Source of the DNA: Deltaproteobacteria bacterium
GTDB lineage: Bacteria; Desulfobacterota; Desulfobaccia; Desulfobaccales; 0-14-0-80-60-11
Reading direction: 5' to 3'
Length of the DNA stretch: 47,988 bases
Assembly (NCBI GenBank): GCA_021817645.1
Contig: JAKAGH010000001.1
Coordinates: forward strand, 1 to 47,988
Shown: piece after piece, positions 1-6,308 of the stretch
How the letters are laid out: each line of letters begins with the position of its first letter
Numbering within the stretch: the first letter of the stretch is position 1
Translations under genes and position numbers: made by a program
Notes under the pieces: model-generated
Seen by the model: only the letters and a program-made list of their open reading frames with translations
Databases searched by the model: none
What the model was told of the DNA's origin: nothing

Positions 1-71
1 ACCTTGCCCCGCTTGGCGTCCAGGGCTCCCTTTTTGCGCTTGATGGTGCTCCACTTGGAATGGCCGGACAT
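1..71 (-). CDS. yebC: YebC/PmpR-family regulator, 5' end only (cut by left edge)
   Basis: Only the first 23 codons lie in the window. The translation begins MSGHSKWSTIKRKKGALDAK, matching the conserved N-terminus of the YebC/PmpR family (consensus MAGHSKWANIKHRKxxxDAKRGK). The ATG at 71-69 has an AAGGAG site about 9 bases upstream. Family members bind DNA or ribosomes and are described as transcriptional regulators or as helping ribosomes through proline stretches. It lies about 70 bases downstream of rlmE on the same strand and may be co-transcribed with it. The rest of the gene is outside the window, so nothing can be said about its C-terminus. Confidence 0.85.
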   Translation of the reverse strand, partial: MSGHSKWSTIKRKKGALDAKRGK

Positions 72-140
72 CTGGCTTACTCCTTAAATTCAGTGGTCAG
101 TGGCCACTAATTTTTCTCTTTGTCTTGGTGGTGAAAATAT

Positions 141-752
141 TTATTCTTTTTCCTTCCCCACCCCAGCCCGCCGGTTCAGGGCCAGGAGATAAATCTCCTT
201 GCTGGCCGCGCGGGAGCCCGGGGGCTTCACCCGGCGGCAGATTTGAAACGCTTTTTCCAACTCCCGGAACAAAACCTCAATCCCGGGGCCTTCAAAGACC
301 TTCACCAGGAAATGCCCTCCGGGCCGGAGCAGCTTCCCGGCCCACCCCCAGGCGGTCAGGGCCAGCTCCAGGGACCGTTGCTGATCCACCTCCCTGATCC
401 CCGTAGTCCTGGGGGCCATATCGCTGACCACTGCGTCGAAATCAGGACTGATGGCGGTAATGGTCTCCAGGTCCAGGGTGGCCAGGTCTCCCAGGACGAA
501 GTGCACGGGCGGCGCCATTTTGATGGCCGGAGGTGTCAGGTCCACCCCCACCACCAGGCCGGCGGGCCCCACCCGGGAGGCGAGGTATTGCAGCCAGGAC
601 CCAGGCGCGCAGCCCAGATCCAGCACACGCTGGCCCCGCTGCAGCAGACGGTACTTTTCGTCAATCGCCTTTAATTTATAGATGGACCGGGCTACATACC
701 CTTCGGCCTGGGCCTTGGTGCGGTAAGAGTCCGGCAACCCGGGGCGAGGCAT
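141..752 (-). CDS. rlmE: 23S rRNA (uridine-2'-O)-methyltransferase RlmE/FtsJ
   Basis: A 203-residue protein of the FtsJ/RrmJ family, about the family's usual 200-210 residues. It transfers a methyl group from SAM to the 2'-O of a uridine in the 23S A-loop. Visible features are YKLKAIDEKY near residue 27 (catalytic Lys region), the SAM-binding loop VLDLGCAPGSW near 44-54, SDMAPRTTG near 110 (catalytic Asp) and GGHFLVKVFEG near 145-155 (catalytic Lys). The usual K-D-K part of the tetrad is therefore present. Start is the ATG at 752-750; its Shine-Dalgarno site is weak. It points away from the flagellar operon. Confidence 0.93.
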   Translation of the reverse strand: MPRPGLPDSYRTKAQAEGYVARSIYKLKAIDEKYRLLQRGQRVLDLGCAPGSWLQYLASRVGPAGLVVGVDLTPPAIKMAPPVHFVLGDLATLDLETITAISPDFDAVVSDMAPRTTGIREVDQQRSLELALTAWGWAGKLLRPGGHFLVKVFEGPGIEVLFRELEKAFQICRRVKPPGSRAASKEIYLLALNRRAGVGKEKE

Positions 753-844
753 GGTTGCAAAGCCTATCTTCGTAAATTAACTGGATTTCTTTTAACACAG
801 GAACCTCTCATTAGCAATCAAAAAACCCTGGTGACACCGGCTTT

Positions 845-858
845 GTCAATATTTTGAC
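845..858. promoter_or_regulatory. FleQ/FlrA-box-like palindrome upstream of fliL
   Basis: GTCAATATTTTGAC has GTCA and TGAC half-sites 6 bases apart. It is the core of a perfect 9-base inverted repeat (CTTTGTCAA/TTGACAAAG, 841-862) with CCGG flanks on both sides. It differs at two central positions from the Pseudomonas FleQ box as I recall it (GTCAnTAAATTGAC). Its centre is about 137 bases upstream of the start point predicted from the sigma-54 promoter at 963, a normal distance for an enhancer site. The palindrome is seen; the binding protein is inferred. No T-run follows, so a terminator is unlikely. Confidence 0.5.
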
Positions 859-962
859 AAAGTCCGGTATCTTTGACACGCTCTCCGGCGCCAATATTCC
901 CGGAAAAATTTAATTTCCTTTGCCTATCAGGGTTTACGTCTCTGCTCCCGGTCTTTTCCGGC

Positions 963-978
963 TGGCACAATCATTGCT
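963..978 (+). promoter_or_regulatory. sigma-54 (-24/-12) promoter of the flagellar operon
   Basis: TGGCACAATCATTGCT matches the RpoN consensus TGGCAC-N5-TTGCW. The invariant GG (964-965) and GC (976-977) are exactly 10 bases apart. The predicted start point is near 989, leaving a leader of about 27 bases before the fliL ATG at 1016. Sigma-54 control of mid-tier flagellar genes by an FlrC/FleQ-type activator is well established in other Gram-negative bacteria, and the palindrome at 841-862 is placed as its enhancer would be. Confidence 0.75.
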
Positions 979-1015
979 CATTGTGACTAAAAAAATTGCG
1001 CGAAGGAGCGCGTTA

Positions 1016-1492
1016 ATGGCCCGAGAAAAAGAACTGCCCCCCGAACCGGTCGAAGAGGCCCCTCCCAGGAAGAAAGGCAAGATGAAGCTCATTCTCTTCA
1101 TCGTCCTGCCGATTCTGCTGCTGGGCGGCGGCTTTTTTGGCTACCTCATCCTCTCCGAGGATTCGGCCCCCGCCAAGGCAGAGCATCAAGAGAAGGCACT
1201 CATGCCCCTGGAGCCCTTTCTGGTAAATCTGGCCGACAAGGACGCGAGGCGCTATCTTAAAGTAAAGATCGACCTGGAAGTGGACAATGAAAAGGCCGCC
1301 AAAGAACTGGAAAAGTCCCTGCCCCGCATCCGGGATCAGCTCATTTTCCTGCTGAGCAGCAAGAGCTATCCGGATATTGCCACTCCGGAAGGCAAACACC
1401 AGTTGAAAAAAGATATCGTGGCCCGGTTGCACGCCATACCTGCAGGCAAGAAGATCAGCGCCGCGTATTTCACCGAATTTGTGGCCCAATAG
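1016..1492 (+). CDS. fliL: Flagellar basal body-associated protein FliL
   Basis: A 158-residue single-pass inner-membrane protein that supports stator function around the motor. A charged cytoplasmic N-terminus (about residues 1-24) is followed by one hydrophobic helix (LILFIVLPILLLGGGFFGYL, about 25-46). The periplasmic domain ends with the family pattern of a conserved-length helix (LPRIRDQLIFLLSSKS), then KKDIVARLHA and a short C-terminal strand ending FVAQ. The start was placed at the ATG at 1016, because GAAGGAG lies 7 bases before it; an in-frame reading from 920 would run through the sigma-54 promoter. It is the first gene of the operon. Confidence 0.92.
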   Translation: MAREKELPPEPVEEAPPRKKGKMKLILFIVLPILLLGGGFFGYLILSEDSAPAKAEHQEKALMPLEPFLVNLADKDARRYLKVKIDLEVDNEKAAKELEKSLPRIRDQLIFLLSSKSYPDIATPEGKHQLKKDIVARLHAIPAGKKISAAYFTEFVAQ

Positions 1493-1501
1493 GAGTTCAG
1501 C

Positions 1502-2485
1502 GTGACCAAAGTTCTGTCCCAGGAAGAAGTTGATGCCCTCCTCAAGGGGATGATCGAGGGAGAAATCGACGTTGAAACCGACCACGCCGCTCCTGAAGAG
1601 GGGGTAATCAGCTACGATTTCACCTCCCAGGAACGGATCATCCGCGGCCGCATGCCCACCCTGGAAGTGATCAACGAGCATTTCGCCCGGGCCTTCCGGG
1701 TTTCTTTGTCCATGATCCTGCGGCGCAACGTGGATATCCAGACCAACTTCGTGCAGATGGTGAAATTCGGGGAATTCCTCCGGTCCCTGCCCCTGCCCAG
1801 CAGTTTCCACATTCACAAGATGGATCCGCTGCGGGGGCAATGCCTCTTGGTGGTGGACAGCAAGCTGGTCTTCGCCCTGGTGGAGTGTTTCTTAGGGGGA
1901 ACCGCCAAAACCCGGTTTAAGATTGAAGGCCGGGATTTCACCACCATTGAACGCCGCCTGATCAGCAAGGTGGTGCTCATGGCCTTCCAGGATCTGGAAA
2001 AGGCCTGGGCCCCGGTGCATCCGGTGAAAATGAATCTGGTGCGGGTGGAGATCAATCCCATGTTTGTAGGCATCGCCACCCCCAATGACATCGTGGTTAT
2101 CAGCAAGTTCCAGGTGGAAATGGAGCAGACCGACGGTTTCATCACCGTGTGCATCCCCTACTCCACCATTGAACCCATTAAAGGCAAGCTCTATTCCGGG
2201 TTCCAGAGCGAACAGCTGGAGAAGGACAGCAGCTGGACCACCCGCATCCATGAACAGCTCCATGATATGACGGTGAACGTGGTGGTGGAGCTGGCCTCCA
2301 CAGTGATGAACGCCCAGGATGTGCTGAACTTGAGCGTCGGCGATGTCATTCTCTTTGAAAAGAGAGTAACTGACCCGCTGTTGGCCAAGGTGGAAGGCAT
2401 CCCCAAGTTTCTGGGGAGCGCCGGGCAGGTCCGCAACTCCAAGGCCTTTCAGCTACGCAGCATGCTGCATACGCCGTCGCATTAA
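1502..2485 (+). CDS. fliM: Flagellar motor switch protein FliM
   Basis: A 327-residue C-ring protein that binds CheY-P and sets rotation direction. It opens with the CheY-binding segment LSQEEVDALL (residues 4-13). The middle domain (about 45-235) shows YDFTSQERIIRGRMPTLEVI and the FLGGTAKTRF loop near 130-140. The C-terminal SpoA-type domain (about 245-325) contains VVVELASTVMNAQDVLNLSVGD. Length matches the family. The start is a GTG at 1502 with TAGGAG just upstream, and the gap to fliL is 9 bases. Confidence 0.96.
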   Translation: MTKVLSQEEVDALLKGMIEGEIDVETDHAAPEEGVISYDFTSQERIIRGRMPTLEVINEHFARAFRVSLSMILRRNVDIQTNFVQMVKFGEFLRSLPLPSSFHIHKMDPLRGQCLLVVDSKLVFALVECFLGGTAKTRFKIEGRDFTTIERRLISKVVLMAFQDLEKAWAPVHPVKMNLVRVEINPMFVGIATPNDIVVISKFQVEMEQTDGFITVCIPYSTIEPIKGKLYSGFQSEQLEKDSSWTTRIHEQLHDMTVNVVVELASTVMNAQDVLNLSVGDVILFEKRVTDPLLAKVEGIPKFLGSAGQVRNSKAFQLRSMLHTPSH

Positions 2486-2516
2486 CTTTTAAGAATACTG
2501 GAGGAGATCTAGGACT

Positions 2517-2912
2517 ATGGCATCTGATCCGAATACCCCACGCGTAATGGATTACGACTGGGAAAAAGCCCTGGAGCAACCTTCCGGGGCTGAGGAACCT
2601 GGCGCAGCGGCAGCCGCCCCCGATGCGGGCCAAGCAGCCCAGGAAAGAGGCAAAGGCAACCTGGACATGCTCCTGGACATCCCTCTGGAAATCACCGCGG
2701 AGTTGGGCCGGGCCAAAATGATCATCAACGACCTCCTGCAGTTGGGCCAGGGTTCGGTGATCGAACTCAACAAACTGGCCGGAGAACCCCTGGAGATCCT
2801 GATCAACCAGAAGCTCATCGCCCGGGGGGAAGTGGTGGTGGTCAATGAGAAGTTCGGCATCCGCCTGACGGATGTTATCAGTCCCTTGGAACGTATTAAG
2901 CAGTTGACCTGA
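2517..2912 (+). CDS. fliN: Flagellar motor switch protein FliN
   Basis: A 131-residue C-ring subunit. The first ~45 residues are low-complexity, rich in Ala, Glu and Pro. The SpoA domain follows (about 48-131): LDIPLEITAELGRAKMIIND, then LLQLGQGSVIELNKLAGEPL and the closing VNEKFGIRLTDVISPLERI, all typical of FliN. It assembles with FliM and FliG below the export gate. The ATG at 2517 is preceded by GGAGGAGATC. It sits between fliM and fliO as in many bacteria. Confidence 0.95.
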   Translation: MASDPNTPRVMDYDWEKALEQPSGAEEPGAAAAAPDAGQAAQERGKGNLDMLLDIPLEITAELGRAKMIINDLLQLGQGSVIELNKLAGEPLEILINQKLIARGEVVVVNEKFGIRLTDVISPLERIKQLT

Positions 2913-2917
2913 GGCGG

Positions 2918-3340
2918 ATGATGATGGATTTCGGGGGATGGATTTTTGGGGGCTGGGGCGGGCTGTGGGCTGCCGCCCAGGATGCAGGCGGGCTGGCTGC
3001 CGCCAACGCCGCGGCCCCGGAATTTCCTTTCTGGCAACATCTCATCCGGGTGGCCGCCGTGTTGAGCGGGATGATGGGCTTGCTGGTTCTGGGCCTGTAT
3101 CTCTGGAAGAGATCCGGGTTTCTGCGCCCCCAAGGGGTGTCCCCGTTAATCCAGGTGCTGGCCACCCATTATCTGGCTCCCAAAAAGGCCCTGATCATAG
3201 TGGCGGTGGGCAAGGAAAGATTGCTCCTGGCCAGCGCCGGAGATCAGTTGCAACTGGTCACTTCCCTGGCCCCGGAAGTCCAGGCGGAAGCGCCGGCGGC
3301 GCCACTCCCTTTAAAAAATGGGAAAGAAGGACGCGGATGA
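2918..3340 (+). CDS. fliO: Flagellar biosynthetic protein FliO
   Basis: A 140-residue membrane protein. A hydrophobic, Gly/Ala-rich N-terminus is followed by one clear transmembrane helix (about residues 44-66, VAAVLSGMMGLLVLGLYLWK). The cytoplasmic FliO core (VLATHYLAPKKALIIVAVGKERLLLAS) follows at about 77-108. FliO helps assemble the FliP/Q/R export gate. Three ATG codons in a row (2918, 2921, 2924) make the exact start uncertain. Its stop overlaps the fliP start in an ATGA, which suggests coupled translation. Confidence 0.85.
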   Translation: MMMDFGGWIFGGWGGLWAAAQDAGGLAAANAAAPEFPFWQHLIRVAAVLSGMMGLLVLGLYLWKRSGFLRPQGVSPLIQVLATHYLAPKKALIIVAVGKERLLLASAGDQLQLVTSLAPEVQAEAPAAPLPLKNGKEGRG

Positions 3341-4086
3341 AGGCAAGGATTTTTCAGGCTATCTTACTGTTCTTACTCTGCCTGCAGGTCAGGCCCGCCT
3401 GGGCCGCGCCCGCAACCGGCCTGGGGAGCCTGGGTCTGGACCAGATGCTGGCCCCGGAGCGTTTGAGCCTGTCCTTGCAGCTCATGCTGCTCCTCACCGT
3501 TCTCTCCTTGGCCCCCGCCATAGTGATCATGGTCACTTCCTTCACCCGGCTGGCAGTGGTCTTTTCCTTTCTGCGCCAGGCCATGGGCACCCAGCAGATG
3601 CCCCCCAACCAGATTCTTATTGCCCTGGCCCTGTTTCTTACGGTCTTTATCATGGCCCCGGTGTGGCAGGACATCCAGCAAAACGCGGTCAAGCCTTATA
3701 TCAACCAGCAGATGAGCGGGGAAGAGGCAGTGAAAAAGGGGTTGGAACCCTTGCGGGGTTTCATGCTGAAACAAACCCGGGAAAAGGATTTGGGGCTGTT
3801 TGTGAACATCTCCAAGACGCCCCGGCCCAAAACCCCCCAGGACATTCCCATTGCCACCCTGATCCCGGCCTTTATGATCAGCGAGCTCAGGACCGCGTTT
3901 GAGATCGGTTTTCTCATCTACCTGCCCTTTTTGATCATCGACATGGTGGTGGCTTCGGTCCTTTTGTCCATGGGCATGATGATGCTGCCCCCGGTGATGA
4001 TTTCCCTGGTGTTTAAGGTTTTGCTTTTTGTGCTGGTGGACGGCTGGAACCTGGTGGTTGGTTCTTTGGTTCGAAGTTTTCAATGA
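3337..4086 (+). CDS. fliP: Flagellar type III export protein FliP
   Basis: A 249-residue export-gate subunit. It has a cleavable signal peptide (LLFLLCLQVRPAWA, residues about 9-23), as is usual for FliP, then the conserved TSFTRLAVVFSFLRQAMGTQQMPPNQ stretch (about 68-93) and four hydrophobic segments. It ends in the typical LLFVLVDGWNLVVGSLVRSF. The start at 3337 was chosen because it gives the signal peptide, has GAAGG upstream and overlaps the fliO stop. A longer in-frame reading from 2938 would overlap nearly all of fliO and is not credible. Confidence 0.96.
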   Translation: MKARIFQAILLFLLCLQVRPAWAAPATGLGSLGLDQMLAPERLSLSLQLMLLLTVLSLAPAIVIMVTSFTRLAVVFSFLRQAMGTQQMPPNQILIALALFLTVFIMAPVWQDIQQNAVKPYINQQMSGEEAVKKGLEPLRGFMLKQTREKDLGLFVNISKTPRPKTPQDIPIATLIPAFMISELRTAFEIGFLIYLPFLIIDMVVASVLLSMGMMMLPPVMISLVFKVLLFVLVDGWNLVVGSLVRSFQ

Positions 4087-4105
4087 CCCGGAAAAGGGAG
4101 AAGAA

Positions 4106-4375
4106 ATGAGTCCGGAAACAGTGATCGGTGTGGCTCGGCAGGCCCTGCAGGTGACGCTGCTCGTGTCCCTGCCCATCCTGGGTATCGGTTTGGTGGTGGG
4201 CGTCCTGGTCAGCCTGGTGCAAGCCGCCACCCAGATTCAGGAAATGACCCTGACCTTTGTGCCCAAGATTGTCTCCATTTTTGTGGGTCTGCTCCTGCTT
4301 TTACCCTGGATCATGAATCACCTGATGTCGTTTACCCTGGAAATTTTTAACAATATTCCCAATTACGTGCGTTAA
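4106..4375 (+). CDS. fliQ: Flagellar type III export protein FliQ
   Basis: An 89-residue protein, the standard FliQ length, with two transmembrane helices (about 14-36 and 52-74). The conserved middle reads LVSLVQAATQIQEMTLTFVPKI. FliQ packs around FliP/FliR in the export gate. The start is the ATG at 4106 with AAGGGAG upstream; the longer in-frame extension overlaps the fliP 3' end and lacks a better ribosome site. It lies 19 bases after fliP and 11 before fliR. Confidence 0.95.
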   Translation: MSPETVIGVARQALQVTLLVSLPILGIGLVVGVLVSLVQAATQIQEMTLTFVPKIVSIFVGLLLLLPWIMNHLMSFTLEIFNNIPNYVR

Positions 4376-4386
4376 CGGAGCCGCGG

Positions 4387-5163
4387 ATGCCCGCTCTGAT
4401 CTTGAAAATGCAACAATTTTTACTGGTGGCGACCCGGGTGGGGTGCATCCTCTTCTTTTTGCCCATCTGGGATAGCCGCCTCATTCCCGTTCAGATCCGG
4501 GTTTTTTCCATCCTGGTGATCTCCCTGGCCTTAACGCCGGTGGTCGCCGGCACCCTGCCGCCCTTTCCCGAGACCTGGCTGGCGGGGGTGGGCCTGGTGC
4601 TCCGGGAGTTGCTCCTGGGCCTATCCCTGGGCATGGTGGTGCGCTTCATCTTCTCCGGGGTGCAGATGGCCGGAGATTTTCTGGGGATCCAGATGGGATT
4701 CGGCATGGTAAACCTGATCGATCCCAACAGCGGCGTCCATACCACGGTGATGGGGGATATCATGCTGCTGGTGGCCACGCTGCTCTTCCTGGCCGCGGAC
4801 GGTCACCACCTGGTCCTGGCGGTCCTGGCCCAAAGTTTTGGGGAAGTGCCGGTGGGGGGGGCGGGGTTGATGCCGGGAGGCCTTTTCAACATCCTGGTGC
4901 CCCTGGGCCACTTGATGTATCAAATGATGGTGAAACTGGTGGCCCCGGTGATCCTGATCCTGTTTTTGACGCAAATCGCCATGGGCCTGGTGGCCCGCAC
5001 TGTCCCCCAGGTGCAGGTGATGATTCTGGCCTTTCCTTTGACCATTGCCCTGGGACTGGTTTTTCTTTCCCTGTCCCTGATGCTCATCGGTCCCTATGTG
5101 GTGGGGCAATTTTCCTGGATGCAACACCCTTTGACCCAGGTTCTGAAGGCCTGGCACGGGTAA
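4387..5163 (+). CDS. fliR: Flagellar type III export protein FliR
   Basis: A 258-residue polytopic membrane protein with about six hydrophobic segments. Family signatures include FFLPIWDSRLIPVQIRV near residues 22-38, the conserved GVQMAGDFLGIQMGFGMVNLIDPN near 95-118 and an aliphatic C-terminal half. FliR completes the FliP/Q/R pore and contacts FlhB. It is followed by a 65-base gap that is almost filled by a strong hairpin, before flhB. Confidence 0.95.
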   Translation: MPALILKMQQFLLVATRVGCILFFLPIWDSRLIPVQIRVFSILVISLALTPVVAGTLPPFPETWLAGVGLVLRELLLGLSLGMVVRFIFSGVQMAGDFLGIQMGFGMVNLIDPNSGVHTTVMGDIMLLVATLLFLAADGHHLVLAVLAQSFGEVPVGGAGLMPGGLFNILVPLGHLMYQMMVKLVAPVILILFLTQIAMGLVARTVPQVQVMILAFPLTIALGLVFLSLSLMLIGPYVVGQFSWMQHPLTQVLKAWHG

Positions 5164-5167
5164 AAGA

Positions 5168-5213
5168 CGGTTTCCGGTTTCCGGTTAAAGAAATAACCGG
5201 AAACCGGAAACCG
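5168..5213. repeat. Perfect 20-bp inverted repeat between fliR and flhB
   Basis: Arms of 20 bases (CGGTTTCCGGTTTCCGGTTA at 5168-5187 and its exact complement at 5194-5213) flank a 6-base loop, AAGAAA. Each arm is built from repeats of the 7-mer CCGGTTT. It starts 5 bases after the fliR stop and ends 15 bases before the flhB start. No U-tract follows, so it is more likely an intergenic palindromic element or an RNA stem that adjusts flhB translation or mRNA stability than a terminator. Confidence 0.8.
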
Positions 5214-5228
5214 AAAACGGATTAAGAA

Positions 5229-6308
5229 ATGTCGGACGATTACCAGGACAAAACAGAGCAACCTACCCCAAAGCGACGGGACGAAGCCCGGAATCAGGGG
5301 CGGGCATCCAAAAGCCGGGATCTGTCCGGGGCTTTGGTGCTCCTTACCGGTCTGCTGGGCCTCATCATTTGGGGACCGGTCCTGGGACGCAAGGTTATGG
5401 AAATGCTCCGGGTCTCGCTGGGCCAGATCCGCCCCGGAATCGTGGGCCCGAATCAGATGTCCGCGTTGTTTATGAACTTCGGCCTCACGTTAGGCGGGAT
5501 GTTGACCCCGATTTTTATCAGCCTGTCCGCGGCTGCGGTCCTGGGCACTTACGCCCAGGTGGGTAAAGTCTTCTCCACCACTCCCATCACTCCGGACTTC
5601 AACCGGCTGCAGCTCTTCTCGGGGTTAAAACGCTTATTTTCGCTAAACACCTTCGTGGAGATGGTGAAATCCATCGCCAAGATCGCCCTCATCGGCGCGG
5701 TGGCCTATTACTCCGTCAAGCGGGAACTCCCGGATATGCTGCCTCTTCTGAACCAGGAGGTGGGTCAGGTGACGTTGACCCTGACCGGCGCCACTTTCCG
5801 GGTTTGCGCCCGCATCATTCTGTCTCTGCTGGTGTTAGGGGCCCTGGATTATTTTTATCAGCGCTACCAGTTTGAAAAGAACCTGAAAATGACCAAGCAG
5901 GAAGTCAAAGACGAAATGCGGCAGACGGAAGGCGATCCCAAGGTCAAGGCCCGCATCCGCAGCCTCATGCGGCAGATGGCCACCAAGCGCATGATCGCCG
6001 ACGTCCCCGACGCCGATGTGGTGGTCACCAACCCCACCCATTACGCGGTGGCTCTGAAATACGACGGCGCCACCATGGTGGCTCCCCAGGTGGTGGCCAA
6101 AGGCCGGGGCTTCATTGCCCTGAAAATTATCGCGGTGGCCCAGGAAGCAGGAGTGCCCCGGGTGGAGAACCGGACCCTGGCCCGCTCCCTCTACCGCGCG
6201 GTGGAAGTGGGCAAGACCATCCCCAATAACCTGTACCGGGCGGTGGCTGAGGTCCTGGCTTATATTTACCGGCTGCGGACCGGGGCGGCGGCGGGAGGGG
6301 CGAGATGA
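5229..6308 (+). CDS. flhB: Flagellar export switch protein FlhB
   Basis: A 359-residue protein that switches substrate class through self-cleavage. The N-terminus DKTEQPTPKRRDEARNQGR is classic, followed by four transmembrane segments (about 30-210). The cytoplasmic domain holds the autocleavage motif N268-P269-T270-H271 in VVTNPTHYAVAL, with LARSLYRAVEVGKTIP downstream. All catalytic features are intact. Its stop overlaps the flhA start in ATGA. Confidence 0.97.
   Translation: MSDDYQDKTEQPTPKRRDEARNQGRASKSRDLSGALVLLTGLLGLIIWGPVLGRKVMEMLRVSLGQIRPGIVGPNQMSALFMNFGLTLGGMLTPIFISLSAAAVLGTYAQVGKVFSTTPITPDFNRLQLFSGLKRLFSLNTFVEMVKSIAKIALIGAVAYYSVKRELPDMLPLLNQEVGQVTLTLTGATFRVCARIILSLLVLGALDYFYQRYQFEKNLKMTKQEVKDEMRQTEGDPKVKARIRSLMRQMATKRMIADVPDADVVVTNPTHYAVALKYDGATMVAPQVVAKGRGFIALKIIAVAQEAGVPRVENRTLARSLYRAVEVGKTIPNNLYRAVAEVLAYIYRLRTGAAAGGAR

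Noticed and set aside
3373..4230. 285-codon minus-strand frame opposite fliP and fliQ
   Set aside because: Antisense shadow, His-rich, no motif; fliP and fliQ are certain.
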